A stretch of 20,088 bases of DNA from NCBI GenBank assembly GCA_013153235.1, contig JAADEU010000043.1:1-20088 (forward strand). The letters are read 5' to 3'. This document shows, piece by piece, positions 6,753 through 14,502 of this stretch. The notes under the pieces are model-generated. The model was given only the letters and a program-made list of their open reading frames with translations. It had not been told where the DNA came from and ran no database searches. How positions within the stretch are numbered: the first letter of the stretch is position 1; the number at the start of each line of letters is the position of its first letter. A program made the position numbers and the translations under genes. Source of the stretch: Aquificota bacterium (GTDB lineage: Bacteria; Aquificota; Aquificia; Aquificales; Hydrogenothermaceae).

Positions 6753-8335
6753 AGTTTCTTCTTTTTCTCAGGGAGTTTTTCCTTCTCAAGTTTATGCAAA
6801 ACCTTTATGTGAAATGGATGATACTCAGGGAGGTTAAGCTCTTTCTGTGCCTTCCGAAGGACCTCTGATGCCTTTTCCCTGTCCTCTGATACCACATAGA
6901 TATTTACATGTCCTGATTTTTCCTTACCTTTTTCTGCAAATACACCTGACAGGTATATCTCCGCTTCGGGGATTTCTTTCCTGACTTTTTCAGATATTGC
7001 ACTGATGTACTTTTCTGCCTCTTTAAGCAGACCTTCCCTCTCTTTGAGCTTCCAGTCCACATACTCCTGTATTTTTACCTTTGTGAAGAATCTGTAGGTG
7101 ACCTCAAACAGCAGTGTTAAAACCAGTACAACAAATGATGATGCAAGGGACTGGGGATTAGTTTTAAGATTGTGGTACACAAGTACAAATATAGATACGA
7201 CGCACATCAGAAATGCAAACAGGGATATCCACCTGTTTGAGTCTGTGTAGTAAGCAAGTTTGAAGTTGGCAAGGTTAACACCGGCAAATATAATCAGGAA
7301 TCCCAGACTCCCTGCTATTGATATATTTTCCAGATTAAATGAGATTGCAAATATCACCGTAAGAATGGCCAGAATAAGAAGGCCCTCTGTTCCGTATTTC
7401 CATATGTGCTTTGTCAGGTTCTTAGGCAGGGCTCCAAATTTGGCAACCAGGTAGCTAACCCTTGCACTTCCGTAAAGGGTTGCATTTATTGCCGATGCTG
7501 TTGACAGGAGTGCTGCTATTCCTATAAGAACGAAACCTGCCTGCCCAAGGAATGGTTTTGCAGCAACAGCGAGGGCATAATCGCTGTATTTCTGAACCTC
7601 CTCGTATGTCAGGTTCGCAACGGCTACGATGGATACCAGTACATAGATGAATATAACCGTTATTACTGCTGCATAAAAAGCCTTGGGAAGTGTTCTTTCA
7701 GGGTCTTCAACATCCTGTGCTGTGTTGGCAATTAGCTCAAAACCCTCATAGGCCAGAAATATAATAAGACCTCCGGTCATTATCTTCAGTAAGCTTTCCC
7801 AGTGTTCCGGGGAAAGCCTCGAAAAATCCCCTGTAAATAGGCCCAGTCCGGAGAAAAGAAGGAGAATACCGACTTTCATGAATACCATAACATCTTCCGC
7901 CTTTCCACTTACGTAGGCACCCAGAAAGTTAAGAACGGTAAAAAATCCTATTACAAGGGCTATAAACAGTTTTTTTGCCAGAACAACCTCATGTCCCAGG
8001 AACAGGACAGATGCGTAGCTCCCAAATGCATAAGAGTAAAGGGCAAGCATTATAACGTAACTTGCAAGGAGCAGTGTATTCAGATATCCGGTTATTATGT
8101 TGTTCCCAAATGCCCTTACCAGAAATTCTACTGTTCCACCTTCTGATGGGTATCTGACAGATAATTTTGCGTAGGAGTATGATGTTAAAAGGGCTATTAT
8201 CCCTGCAAATATGAATGCTATCGGGGCGGCTCCTTTGGCAAGGAGGATTGTCAGGCCGAGGACGGCGAAGATGCCTCCGCCTATCATTCCCCCTATACCG
8301 ATGGAGTACGCCTCCCAGAAACCGATTTTTTTCAT
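6749..8335 (-). CDS. APC-family amino acid permease with C-terminal soluble domain
   Basis: This is an inner-membrane secondary transporter for amino acids or amines, 528 residues long against about 420-450 for a bare APC core. The family signature GIGGMIGGGIF is at 13-23, and the conserved AYEGFE (195-200) and ED...RTLPKA region (210-219) follow. About twelve hydrophobic segments end near residue 417. The remaining ~110 residues are soluble, beginning with a charged helix. The stretch IYLSGVFAEKGKEKSGHVNI (460-479) then VYVVSE-like strand resembles the nucleotidyltransferase core pattern LFGS(R/V)ARG...SDIDL, but Gly-Ser and the Asp-x-Asp pair are replaced (GV and NIY), so the domain is probably non-catalytic. 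Substrate unknown. The gene is last in the lysS operon, 28 nt after hfq. AGGA precedes the ATG by about 8 nt. Confidence 0.88.
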   Translation of the reverse strand: MKKIGFWEAYSIGIGGMIGGGIFAVLGLTILLAKGAAPIAFIFAGIIALLTSYSYAKLSVRYPSEGGTVEFLVRAFGNNIITGYLNTLLLASYVIMLALYSYAFGSYASVLFLGHEVVLAKKLFIALVIGFFTVLNFLGAYVSGKAEDVMVFMKVGILLLFSGLGLFTGDFSRLSPEHWESLLKIMTGGLIIFLAYEGFELIANTAQDVEDPERTLPKAFYAAVITVIFIYVLVSIVAVANLTYEEVQKYSDYALAVAAKPFLGQAGFVLIGIAALLSTASAINATLYGSARVSYLVAKFGALPKNLTKHIWKYGTEGLLILAILTVIFAISFNLENISIAGSLGFLIIFAGVNLANFKLAYYTDSNRWISLFAFLMCVVSIFVLVYHNLKTNPQSLASSFVVLVLTLLFEVTYRFFTKVKIQEYVDWKLKEREGLLKEAEKYISAISEKVRKEIPEAEIYLSGVFAEKGKEKSGHVNIYVVSEDREKASEVLRKAQKELNLPEYHPFHIKVLHKLEKEKLPEKKKKL

Positions 8336-8363
8336 ATAAAAATCCTAAAAATATTTAAAGGGG

Positions 8364-8603
8364 TTACTCCTCCGGCTGGTCGTATTCAAATTCGATTTCC
8401 TGTTTGGGTATTACTGTTGTTATCGCGTGTTTGTATACCAGAACCTGTCTTGGACCCTCTTTAAGCAGTATTGTGAATGGGTCGAAGTATCTGATTTTCC
8501 CTTCCAGTTTGACTCCATTTACCAGATAGACATTAACCCTTACCTTGGCCTTCCTGATGGTGTTTAAAAACTGCTCCTGAAGCCTTCCTTTTTTCTTGCC
8601 CAT
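8364..8603 (-). CDS. hfq: RNA chaperone Hfq
   Basis: Hfq is a hexameric Sm-fold protein that binds small RNAs and U- or A-rich RNA and mediates base-pairing regulation. The 79-residue length is typical of Hfq without a long C-terminal tail. The Sm1 region runs from LQEQFLNTIRK (8-18) through FDPFTILL (40-47), and the Sm2 motif YKHAI is at 57-61. Proximal-face uridine-pocket residues Gln9, Phe43, Lys58 and His59 are kept, and basic rim residues Arg17, Lys18 and Lys20 are present. The ATG at 8603 has GAGGTG 5 nt upstream, starting inside the end of the upstream gene; the gap to that gene is 11 nt. It is the third gene of the lysS operon, so expression probably follows lysS unless an internal promoter exists. 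Confidence 0.96.
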   Translation of the reverse strand: MGKKKGRLQEQFLNTIRKAKVRVNVYLVNGVKLEGKIRYFDPFTILLKEGPRQVLVYKHAITTVIPKQEIEFEYDQPEE

Positions 8604-8614
8604 TTCCTCACCTC

Positions 8615-9562
8615 TTAGTGTAATGCTACTTTGTATAATCTGTCAGCCAGATTGATTATATCTTTATATTTTACAAGTTTTGTCCTCCAGATTGCAGGGA
8701 TATTTTCCTCCCCGTTGTAGGCTCCGGCAAGGGCACCGGCTATAAGACCGATGGAATCTGTATCCCCGCCGTAATTTCCGTAAGAGTTAACTGCATGTAT
8801 GATAACATTTTCAGGGTTTGAAGGCGTTTTAAGGAAGATAAACAGTGCCTGAGACAGTGCCTCCATCACATAGGAGCCGTTACCCAGCTCGTCTATTGCC
8901 TCCTCATAGGATGCATCCCTGTCGAGGAGGGCCTTTATCCTGTCTATGTAGAATTTTGTTTCTCCCTTTGTTACAAATGTCTTTAAAAACTCCAGAAAGT
9001 ACCCGTATTCCTCTTCCAGATAGTACCTCCCCTGCAGTGCTTCTCCAACTGCCACCGCAAGCACAGATGCACCGTCCAGTGCAATCTCATTCCTGTGGGT
9101 AAGCATAACGACCGCCTTTGTTCCCTCAACGGCAAGGAGTGGATTTGTGTAGTGGTACATTCCAACAGGAATGGCAGGCAGAATACCCTCAACGGATGTA
9201 CCACCCCTTCCTATCTCCCTTCCTTCTTTAAGGGCCTCTATGGCGACTAAAAATGCAGGGTCCACATAGCTGTGGAGTTCTTCCTTCTCGTACCACTGGA
9301 TGTACCTTTCTATAATATCCCTGATGTCCAGCCTTTTTTTGTCGGCAATGGACTGGGCTACCATCATAACAATCTCAAACTCACTGGATGTTTCCCCTTT
9401 TCTTAAAAATGATGCCGGTGAGGCAGGATGGGGTTCACACAGGTCTGTTATTTTGTCCCCGTAGTGGAGAATCACCTCGTCCATGGGAATTTCCTCAACA
9501 CACATTCCCATGGAATCCCCTATCGCAGCACCCAGCAGAGTTCCTCTAAATCTATTTTTCAA
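8615..9562 (-). CDS. ADP-ribosylglycohydrolase-family protein with altered metal site
   Basis: This 315-residue protein belongs to the DraG/ARH family, which hydrolyses ADP-ribose from proteins or small molecules using two Mg ions. GAAIGDSMG (11-19) and the C-terminal GGDTDSIG (265-272), followed by an AGALAGA helix, are intact. The other metal motif, normally TDDT before a helix of the MALA-ESL kind, reads SSEF at 59-62 before the well-aligned helix EIVMMVAQSI. Half of the metal site therefore seems changed, and activity or substrate may differ. The start is TTG at 9562: CGGGGTG is 5 nt upstream and the family N-terminus begins directly after it, with no ATG before the conserved region. It sits between lysS (16-nt gap) and hfq (11-nt gap). 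The reason for this linkage is unknown. Confidence 0.85.
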   Translation of the reverse strand: MKNRFRGTLLGAAIGDSMGMCVEEIPMDEVILHYGDKITDLCEPHPASPASFLRKGETSSEFEIVMMVAQSIADKKRLDIRDIIERYIQWYEKEELHSYVDPAFLVAIEALKEGREIGRGGTSVEGILPAIPVGMYHYTNPLLAVEGTKAVVMLTHRNEIALDGASVLAVAVGEALQGRYYLEEEYGYFLEFLKTFVTKGETKFYIDRIKALLDRDASYEEAIDELGNGSYVMEALSQALFIFLKTPSNPENVIIHAVNSYGNYGGDTDSIGLIAGALAGAYNGEENIPAIWRTKLVKYKDIINLADRLYKVALH

Positions 9563-9578
9563 TTTTTCACCCCGGTAT

Positions 9579-11309
9579 TTATTCCTGTTCAGGTCTTAAT
9601 GTTGGAAAGAGTATAACCTCCCTGATTGAGGAACTGTCTGTAAGCATCATAACCAGCCTGTCTATTCCGATTCCTTCACCTCCTGTTGGCGGCAGTCCAT
9701 ACTCAAGGGCCATCAGGAAGTTCTCATCTATGTCCATTGCCTCTTCATCTCCGGCGGCTTTTTCTTTTATCTGCTGGAGGAATCTTTCCCTCTGGTCCTC
9801 AGGGTCGTTCAGCTCTGTGTATGCGTTTGCTATCTCCTGTCTGTTTACTATCAGTTCAAATCTTTCAACAAGGTCAGGGTCGTTTCTGTGGGTTTTTGCA
9901 AGTGGGGAGAGTATCTTTGGAAAATCTATAACAAATGTAGGCTGAATCAGTTCGTCTTCTATAAAGTGTTCAAACAGTTTGTCAAGGAGTTTCAGATGGG
10001 TAAGGCTGTCGGCTTTTGGAATGCCCACCTCTTTTGCAAATGCCCTGGCTTTTTCCTCATCTAAAAAGAAATCCTTATCCTTGCCTGTTTTTTCCTTCAG
10101 TGCATCAAAAAATGCAAGTCTTCTAAAAGGCTTTGAAAAATCCAGTTCCTGACCTTCCCACACAATCTGCAGTGTTCCAACTGTATCCATCAGAATCTTT
10201 CTGAAAAGCCTTTCTGTCAGCTCCATAAGGTCGTTGTAATCCATATAAGCGGCATAAAACTCAACCATTGTAAATTCAGGGTTGTGGGTTGTGTCTATCC
10301 CTTCGTTCCTGAAGTTTCTGCCTATCTCGTAAACCCTGTTAAATCCACCTACAACAAGCATCTTCAGGTACAGCTCAGGGGCTATCCTCAGGTACATATC
10401 AAGGTCCAGGGCATTATGGTGGGTGATAAATGGTTTTGCCATGGCACCTGAGGCAACAGTCTGGAGGATTGGTGTTTCAACCTCCATAAAACCCTCTGAT
10501 TCCAGAAACTCCCTGAGACTTTTTATTGCCTTTGAACGGATTTTGAATATCTCTCTGGCCTTTGGGTTTGCTATAAGGTCAACGTACCTGTGTCTGTATC
10601 TGGACTCAACATCCTTCAGTCCGTGCCATTTTTCAGGCAGGGCTCTAAGGGATTTTGCAAGGAGCTGAAACTCCTTTACCTCAACGGTAAGCTCACCGGT
10701 CATCGTCCTGAACAGCTCACCCTTCACACCGACAATATCACCGACATCCAGTATTTCCATCGCCCTGGCGTACTCCTCATCACCGAGGGTGTCTTTTCTG
10801 AAATAAATCTGGAGTTTACCATCGGCATCCTGTATATGGCCAAAAGCAGCCTTACCCTGGTCCCTCAGGGCTATAAGTCTGCCTGCCACAGAAACCTCTT
10901 CCCTGCCAGGGTCAAGGTCAAACTGTGATTTTACCTTATGAACATCTTCCCCTGTCTCGGTAATACCTGTTGCAACAAGGGTAAGCTTTCCCTCTATCCT
11001 TTCCAGTTTCCCTTCAAAGGCCACCTCCTGATTCGGGGCAAACTTACCGGCTGATTGGGGTATTACAACCTGTATTTCCACAGGTTCCGAAAGGTCAGAG
11101 AGTCTGATAATGTATTTATCCTCCCTTCTGGATACCCTTTTTATCTTGCCTTTTATTGAAAATGTTTTATCGGGAACAGGTTTTTCGAATTTTTCCCTTA
11201 TTTTATCCAGTGTTGTGGTAATCTCAAATTTGTGTGGATAGGGATTTATACCTTCCTTTTTCAGTTTTTCAACCAGCTCTTTTCTACTTTCAATCAGTTC
11301 TTCAGGCAT
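9579..11309 (-). CDS. lysS: lysyl-tRNA synthetase, class II, with extra OB-like domain
   Basis: LysRS charges tRNA-Lys using ATP. Class II motifs are clear: motif 1 around FMEVETPIL (274-282), motif 2 RNFRNEGIDTTHNPEF (331-346) and motif 3 GGEGIGIDRLVMML (543-556). The usual anticodon-binding OB domain covers about 138-222. The protein is 576 residues against about 500 for most bacterial LysRS. The excess is a segment at about 45-130, inserted between the family N-terminus (GINPYPHKFEI, 20-30) and the usual OB domain. It contains FSIKGKIKRVS, a beta-rich stretch and VAFEGKLERIEGKLTLVAT, which looks like a second OB fold. The ATG has GGAGGT 5 nt upstream, and a strong promoter candidate lies just before. 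It is the first gene of an operon with the ADP-ribosylglycohydrolase-like gene, hfq and the permease. Confidence 0.97.
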   Translation of the reverse strand: MPEELIESRKELVEKLKKEGINPYPHKFEITTTLDKIREKFEKPVPDKTFSIKGKIKRVSRREDKYIIRLSDLSEPVEIQVVIPQSAGKFAPNQEVAFEGKLERIEGKLTLVATGITETGEDVHKVKSQFDLDPGREEVSVAGRLIALRDQGKAAFGHIQDADGKLQIYFRKDTLGDEEYARAMEILDVGDIVGVKGELFRTMTGELTVEVKEFQLLAKSLRALPEKWHGLKDVESRYRHRYVDLIANPKAREIFKIRSKAIKSLREFLESEGFMEVETPILQTVASGAMAKPFITHHNALDLDMYLRIAPELYLKMLVVGGFNRVYEIGRNFRNEGIDTTHNPEFTMVEFYAAYMDYNDLMELTERLFRKILMDTVGTLQIVWEGQELDFSKPFRRLAFFDALKEKTGKDKDFFLDEEKARAFAKEVGIPKADSLTHLKLLDKLFEHFIEDELIQPTFVIDFPKILSPLAKTHRNDPDLVERFELIVNRQEIANAYTELNDPEDQRERFLQQIKEKAAGDEEAMDIDENFLMALEYGLPPTGGEGIGIDRLVMMLTDSSSIREVILFPTLRPEQE

Positions 11310-11339
11310 ATTTTACCTCCAAAAAATTTGTAAACTTTA

Positions 11340-11368
11340 ATTATAATACACCCAGCTTCTACTGATAA
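11340..11368 (-). promoter_or_regulatory. candidate sigma-70-type promoter of the lysS operon
   Basis: On the minus strand, TTATCA (11363-11368) and a perfect TATAAT (11340-11345) are separated by 17 bp. Predicted start is near 11333, giving a leader of about 24 nt that carries the GGAGGT ribosome site. This is the best promoter match in the window. The -35 overlaps a palindrome at 11362-11375. Confidence 0.65.
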
Positions 11369-11375
11369 ATATCAG
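11362..11375. repeat. 14-bp palindrome over the lysS -35 box and the regulator gene's stop
   Basis: CTGATAAATATCAG has perfect 6-bp arms (CTGATA/TATCAG) around two central bases. It covers the -35 box of the lysS promoter candidate and the TGA stop of the upstream response regulator gene. It could be an operator; it is too short and lacks a T-tract to be a terminator. Confidence 0.35.
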
Positions 11376-12736
11376 TTTTTTCCAAAGTGTTTATCAAATC
11401 TGTATCTGAACTCCCTGAAAGTCAGTCCAAGAATCTCTGCGGCTCTGGTTTTATTGCCATCAGACAGTTCCATGGCCCTCTCTATCAGACTTTTTTCTAT
11501 GTTGGAGAGAACCGCTTTCAGGTCTATCCCCTCCTCAGGGAATGTTCTTATCGTGAAAGGCTGGTCAGGGTCGTCTATATATATGGAATTGATACCTTTT
11601 GAGTCGTACCGTGGAAGACCTATCTCCTTTCCATCGGACAGAATAACCGCCTTCTCAAGTATATTCCGCAGCTCCCTTATGTTTCCCTTAAAATCGTACT
11701 GCATAAGGTATTCAAGGAATTCAGGGGATACACTCTGTATATCTTTATTGTACTTTTCCCTCAGGTCCTTCAGAATACTCTCTACGAGGAGGGGAATATC
11801 CTCCCTCCTTTCTTTCAGGGAAGGCATTTTTATCGTGATTGTTGATAGTCGGTAGTAAAGGTCCTCCCTGAAATTGCCCTTTTCTATCTCCTCCTCAAGG
11901 TCCCTGTTGGTTGCCGATATTATTCTCACATCAACATCTATCTCTTTGACACTTCCAAGGGGCCGGATTTTTTTTGTTTCTATGAATCTCAGGAGTTTTG
12001 CCTGTAGAGGGATGGGCATCTCCCCTATCTCATCCAGGAAAAGGGTTCCGCCGTTGGCTTCCTCAATCAGACCTTTTTTATCTGATGTAGCACCGGTAAA
12101 TGCCCCTTTTTTGTATCCGAAAAGCTCCGACTCAAGTAGTTCTGCCGGAAGTGATGCACAATTTATCGCAACAAAGGGTTTGCTGGCCCTTCTGCTCAGG
12201 CGGTGTATGGTACGGGCAACCACATCCTTTCCTGTTCCGCTTTCCCCCACTATAAGGACATTTATGTCATATGGTGCTATTTTTTCTATGGTTTCCTTTA
12301 CAAGCTGGATGGCCGGGGATTTTCCAATCAGTCCCTCAAACTTTTCATCCTTTTTCTCGGCCAGCTTTTTTTCCAGCTCCAGTTTGTTTTTTACGTTCCT
12401 AATCAGCAGTCTCAGTTCGTTTAGCTCAAATGGTTTAGATATGTAGTCGTATGCACCTAACTTTATTGCTTCAACGGCAGTTTCAGAGGAGGCAAATGCT
12501 GTTATAATAACAGCCTCTGTTTTTGGATTTTTTTCCTTTATTTTTTTGAGAATATCTATTCCTGAACCGTCTGGAAGTCTCAGGTCTATAAGGGCAAGGT
12601 CGTAGTAATTTTTTTCTATAAGCTCCTCAGCCTCCTCCCTATTGGATGCCCTGTCAACTTGAAATCCAAAATCCTCAAGGAGTATAGAAAGAATCTCCTG
12701 AATATTAATCTCGTCGTCTACCACCAGTGCTCTCAT
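11372..12736 (-). CDS. PilR/NtrC-family sigma-54-dependent response regulator
   Basis: This 454-residue transcription activator acts with sigma-54 RNA polymerase. The receiver domain (1-120) has the acidic pocket Asp7-Asp8, phospho-acceptor Asp51, Thr79 and Lys101. The AAA+ domain has Walker A GESGTGK (164-170), the sigma-54 contact loop GAFTGA (211-216), Walker B LFLDEIG (232-238) and arginine-finger candidates Arg290 and Arg296. A Fis-type helix-turn-helix is at about 428-448, with LTFREFRYRFDKH, similar to the PilR C-terminus. The gene starts 32 nt inside the kinase gene with GGAG 7 nt before the ATG, so the two form a coupled pair. PilS/PilR usually controls type IV pili, but no pilus gene is in the window and targets are unknown. 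A 62-nt gap with a new promoter separates it from lysS. Confidence 0.92.
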   Translation of the reverse strand: MRALVVDDEINIQEILSILLEDFGFQVDRASNREEAEELIEKNYYDLALIDLRLPDGSGIDILKKIKEKNPKTEAVIITAFASSETAVEAIKLGAYDYISKPFELNELRLLIRNVKNKLELEKKLAEKKDEKFEGLIGKSPAIQLVKETIEKIAPYDINVLIVGESGTGKDVVARTIHRLSRRASKPFVAINCASLPAELLESELFGYKKGAFTGATSDKKGLIEEANGGTLFLDEIGEMPIPLQAKLLRFIETKKIRPLGSVKEIDVDVRIISATNRDLEEEIEKGNFREDLYYRLSTITIKMPSLKERREDIPLLVESILKDLREKYNKDIQSVSPEFLEYLMQYDFKGNIRELRNILEKAVILSDGKEIGLPRYDSKGINSIYIDDPDQPFTIRTFPEEGIDLKAVLSNIEKSLIERAMELSDGNKTRAAEILGLTFREFRYRFDKHFGKN

Positions 12737-13886
12737 CCTTATTCTCCAGGGGGAATGTCAGTATAAATTTTGCCCCTCCCAGGGGACTTTCCTCAACAAA
12801 TATATTACCTCCGTTTTCCATAACAACCCGCTTGGCTATTGCCAGTCCAAGGCCTGTACCTGAAGAGTTTGTAGTAAAAAAAGGGTCAAATATCCTGTCC
12901 CTGTTCTCCTCAGGGATTCCAGGACCGTCATCCTCCACCTCTATAAACAGTTTGTTATTTGAGCTATAAACATTAATCTGCACCTTTTCCCTGCTCCATT
13001 CAACGGCATTTTTTATAACGTTGGATAGTGCAGACTCAAAACCTTTCTCACTAATGTATAAAACAGGACTGCCGTCTATATTTACCGAAATCTCCCTGTC
13101 CTTCTGGTACAGTTCCTTGAGTCTGTGTGTAATATCTCCCACATTCAGATTTACCTTTTCACTTTCCTTTGGTCTTGAAAGGAGAAGAAAGTCCGATAGC
13201 AGTTTGTTGAGTCTTGCAGACTCTTCCTTAATCATTTTTACCAGCCGTGGATTTGGATTTCCTTCTGCAAGGAGGTCGGCTGCTGCCTTTATTGATGCAA
13301 GGGGGTTTCTTATCTCATGGGCCAGTTCTGCACTGATTCTGTAAAGTTTTTTGTAAACCTCCGACTCCCTCTTTTCGTCCTCCAGTTTCCTTATATATTT
13401 TTGCTGTTTCTCAATTTGCTGTTTTAGCTTGACACCGGCTGTGGTTATTAGCAGAAAGGCCACTGTATTTAAAAAGAGATTCAGATAACCTGTCTGGGTA
13501 TACTCCCTGTAAAAGAAAAATAGGAGAAAATACTCCATAACTGCTGTAAGTGCCACCATAAAGGCGTATCTGGCGTTAAATGTAAATCCTGTAAAAAAAA
13601 GTGGAAAAAGATAAAGCAGCGAAAAATATTTAAGCCGGTCAAAGTCTGTAAATATAAATGCTGTGATAAATGTTATATCAAGGAGTGTGTCAAAAACAGT
13701 TACCCTGCCTATAAATATGGTCAGGAAACTTATGGCTGTGTATATAAACAGTATAAAAGCAGCTATTATCTGTGCGGTACTTGTGAGTCCGGCTGTTCCT
13801 GCAAATATGCTGAAAGTAACAAGCAGGGCAAAAGAAAATAGGAACCGGAAGATTTTATAATTGGAGGAAGTATGTTCTACCCGCAC
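12705..13886 (-). CDS. PilS-like membrane sensor histidine kinase
   Basis: This 393-residue inner-membrane kinase is paired with the following sigma-54 activator. About six hydrophobic segments occupy residues 14-152 with short loops and no large periplasmic domain, as in PilS. A coiled-coil linker (153-180) leads to the dimerisation/phosphotransfer domain with ELAHEIRNPL, phospho-acceptor His190. The ATPase domain has the N box around Asn293, DDGPGIP (319-325) and GTGLGL (343-348), so it appears active. A multi-helix sensor suggests that it senses a membrane or membrane-protein signal; this is inference. The start is GTG at 13886, with AGGT 8 nt upstream; the ATG overlapping it reads straight into a stop. 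It begins 13 nt after rpoZ. Confidence 0.92.
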   Translation of the reverse strand: MRVEHTSSNYKIFRFLFSFALLVTFSIFAGTAGLTSTAQIIAAFILFIYTAISFLTIFIGRVTVFDTLLDITFITAFIFTDFDRLKYFSLLYLFPLFFTGFTFNARYAFMVALTAVMEYFLLFFFYREYTQTGYLNLFLNTVAFLLITTAGVKLKQQIEKQQKYIRKLEDEKRESEVYKKLYRISAELAHEIRNPLASIKAAADLLAEGNPNPRLVKMIKEESARLNKLLSDFLLLSRPKESEKVNLNVGDITHRLKELYQKDREISVNIDGSPVLYISEKGFESALSNVIKNAVEWSREKVQINVYSSNNKLFIEVEDDGPGIPEENRDRIFDPFFTTNSSGTGLGLAIAKRVVMENGGNIFVEESPLGGAKFILTFPLENKDESTGGRRRD

Positions 13887-13899
13887 ATGGGTTTACCTG

Positions 13900-14112
13900 C
13901 TACTTTTCTGTTTTTCTGAGGATTATGGCCCTTCCCTTGGCTATTTCATCAATGGCGATAACTGTCTTTTTCAGAGGTATTCCTTCCTCTGTTACGTAAC
14001 TCTCAGCACCTGTTTCATAAAGTTCCTTTGCCAGTTTTGCTGCTGCATGTACAAGTTCGTATCTGTTGTTAACCCTTTTGAGAGCCTGTTCTATGAGAGG
14101 TCTTTTACTCAA
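13900..14112 (-). CDS. rpoZ: RNA polymerase omega subunit
   Basis: Omega is the small subunit that helps fold and dock beta-prime in RNA polymerase and in many bacteria contributes to a ppGpp site. The 70 residues are within the family range. NRYELVHAAAKLAKEL (16-31) is the hallmark helix, and KKTVIAIDEIAKGRA (48-62) matches the conserved downstream segment. The start is TTG at 14112, with GGAGG 6 nt upstream; no ATG fits the conserved N-terminus. It follows the VanZ-like gene by 45 nt and precedes the histidine kinase by 13 nt. Close linkage to gmk is common in bacteria. Confidence 0.93.
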   Translation of the reverse strand: MSKRPLIEQALKRVNNRYELVHAAAKLAKELYETGAESYVTEEGIPLKKTVIAIDEIAKGRAIILRKTEK

Positions 14113-14144
14113 GTCTTTCCTCCGTAAATTATAAGTTTTTGGCA

Positions 14145-14159
14145 GATATATAATATATC
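14145..14159. repeat. 15-bp AT-rich palindrome upstream of rpoZ
   Basis: GATATATAATATATC is a perfect 7-bp inverted repeat around one central base, at the stop codon of the VanZ-like gene and 33 nt before rpoZ. It may be a regulator site. It has no G+C-rich stem or T-tract, so it is not a convincing terminator, and AT-rich DNA makes chance palindromes common. Confidence 0.25.
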
Positions 14160-14502
14160 ACTCTTTGGAGGTCAATTCCAGATAGGTGAGTTTAATGACA
14201 AAGTACATAAATAACCCTGATGTAATACCCAGCAGGTCTGCAGAAAAATCGGCGTATTCTGCAGTTCTGTAAGGGAGAAAATACTGAACAGCCTCTATAA
14301 AAACAGACAGAAATACAGAGTAGAAAAATGAACCCCAGTAGGACGTTCTATATGCTTCTTTAACAAGAATTGAAAATATAAAAAACTCAATGAAATGTAG
14401 AATTTTATCTGAAACAGGGGTCTGGGTAACAAACGGGGAAAAGGAGAAGAATAAAATAGCCGCCAGATAAATCCAGAAGATTATTTTTAAAATTTTATTC
14501 AT
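14158..14502 (-). CDS. VanZ-like small membrane protein
   Basis: This 114-residue protein has about four membrane helices (roughly 5-22, 36-50, 57-75 and 90-108). VanZ-family signatures are present: DKILHFIEFFIFSIL (32-46), with the family His, and EAVQYFLPYRTAEYADFSAD (70-89), with Glu, Gln, Arg and Asp at conserved positions. VanZ itself confers low-level teicoplanin resistance, but most chromosomal relatives have no known role and may act in envelope biology. There is no reason to expect antibiotic resistance here. The ATG overlaps the TGA of gmk in the ATGA arrangement, which suggests translational coupling. Confidence 0.82.
   Translation of the reverse strand: MNKILKIIFWIYLAAILFFSFSPFVTQTPVSDKILHFIEFFIFSILVKEAYRTSYWGSFFYSVFLSVFIEAVQYFLPYRTAEYADFSADLLGITSGLFMYFVIKLTYLELTSKE

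Noticed and set aside
11874..12446. 190-codon plus-strand open frame, Ser/Phe-rich
   Set aside because: It is antisense to the AAA+ domain of the response regulator; the serine-rich composition is a frame shadow.
13861..14127. Plus-strand open frame over rpoZ
   Set aside because: The opposite strand encodes a clear omega subunit with a ribosome site; this frame is its antisense.
14113..14157. Perfect TATAAT upstream of rpoZ as a promoter
   Set aside because: No acceptable -35 at 16-18 bp, and the implied start would fall inside the GGAGG ribosome site of rpoZ.
14158..14502. VanZ-like gene as glycopeptide resistance
   Set aside because: No van regulatory or ligase genes are near; the chromosomal VanZ-like family is widespread and mostly uncharacterised.
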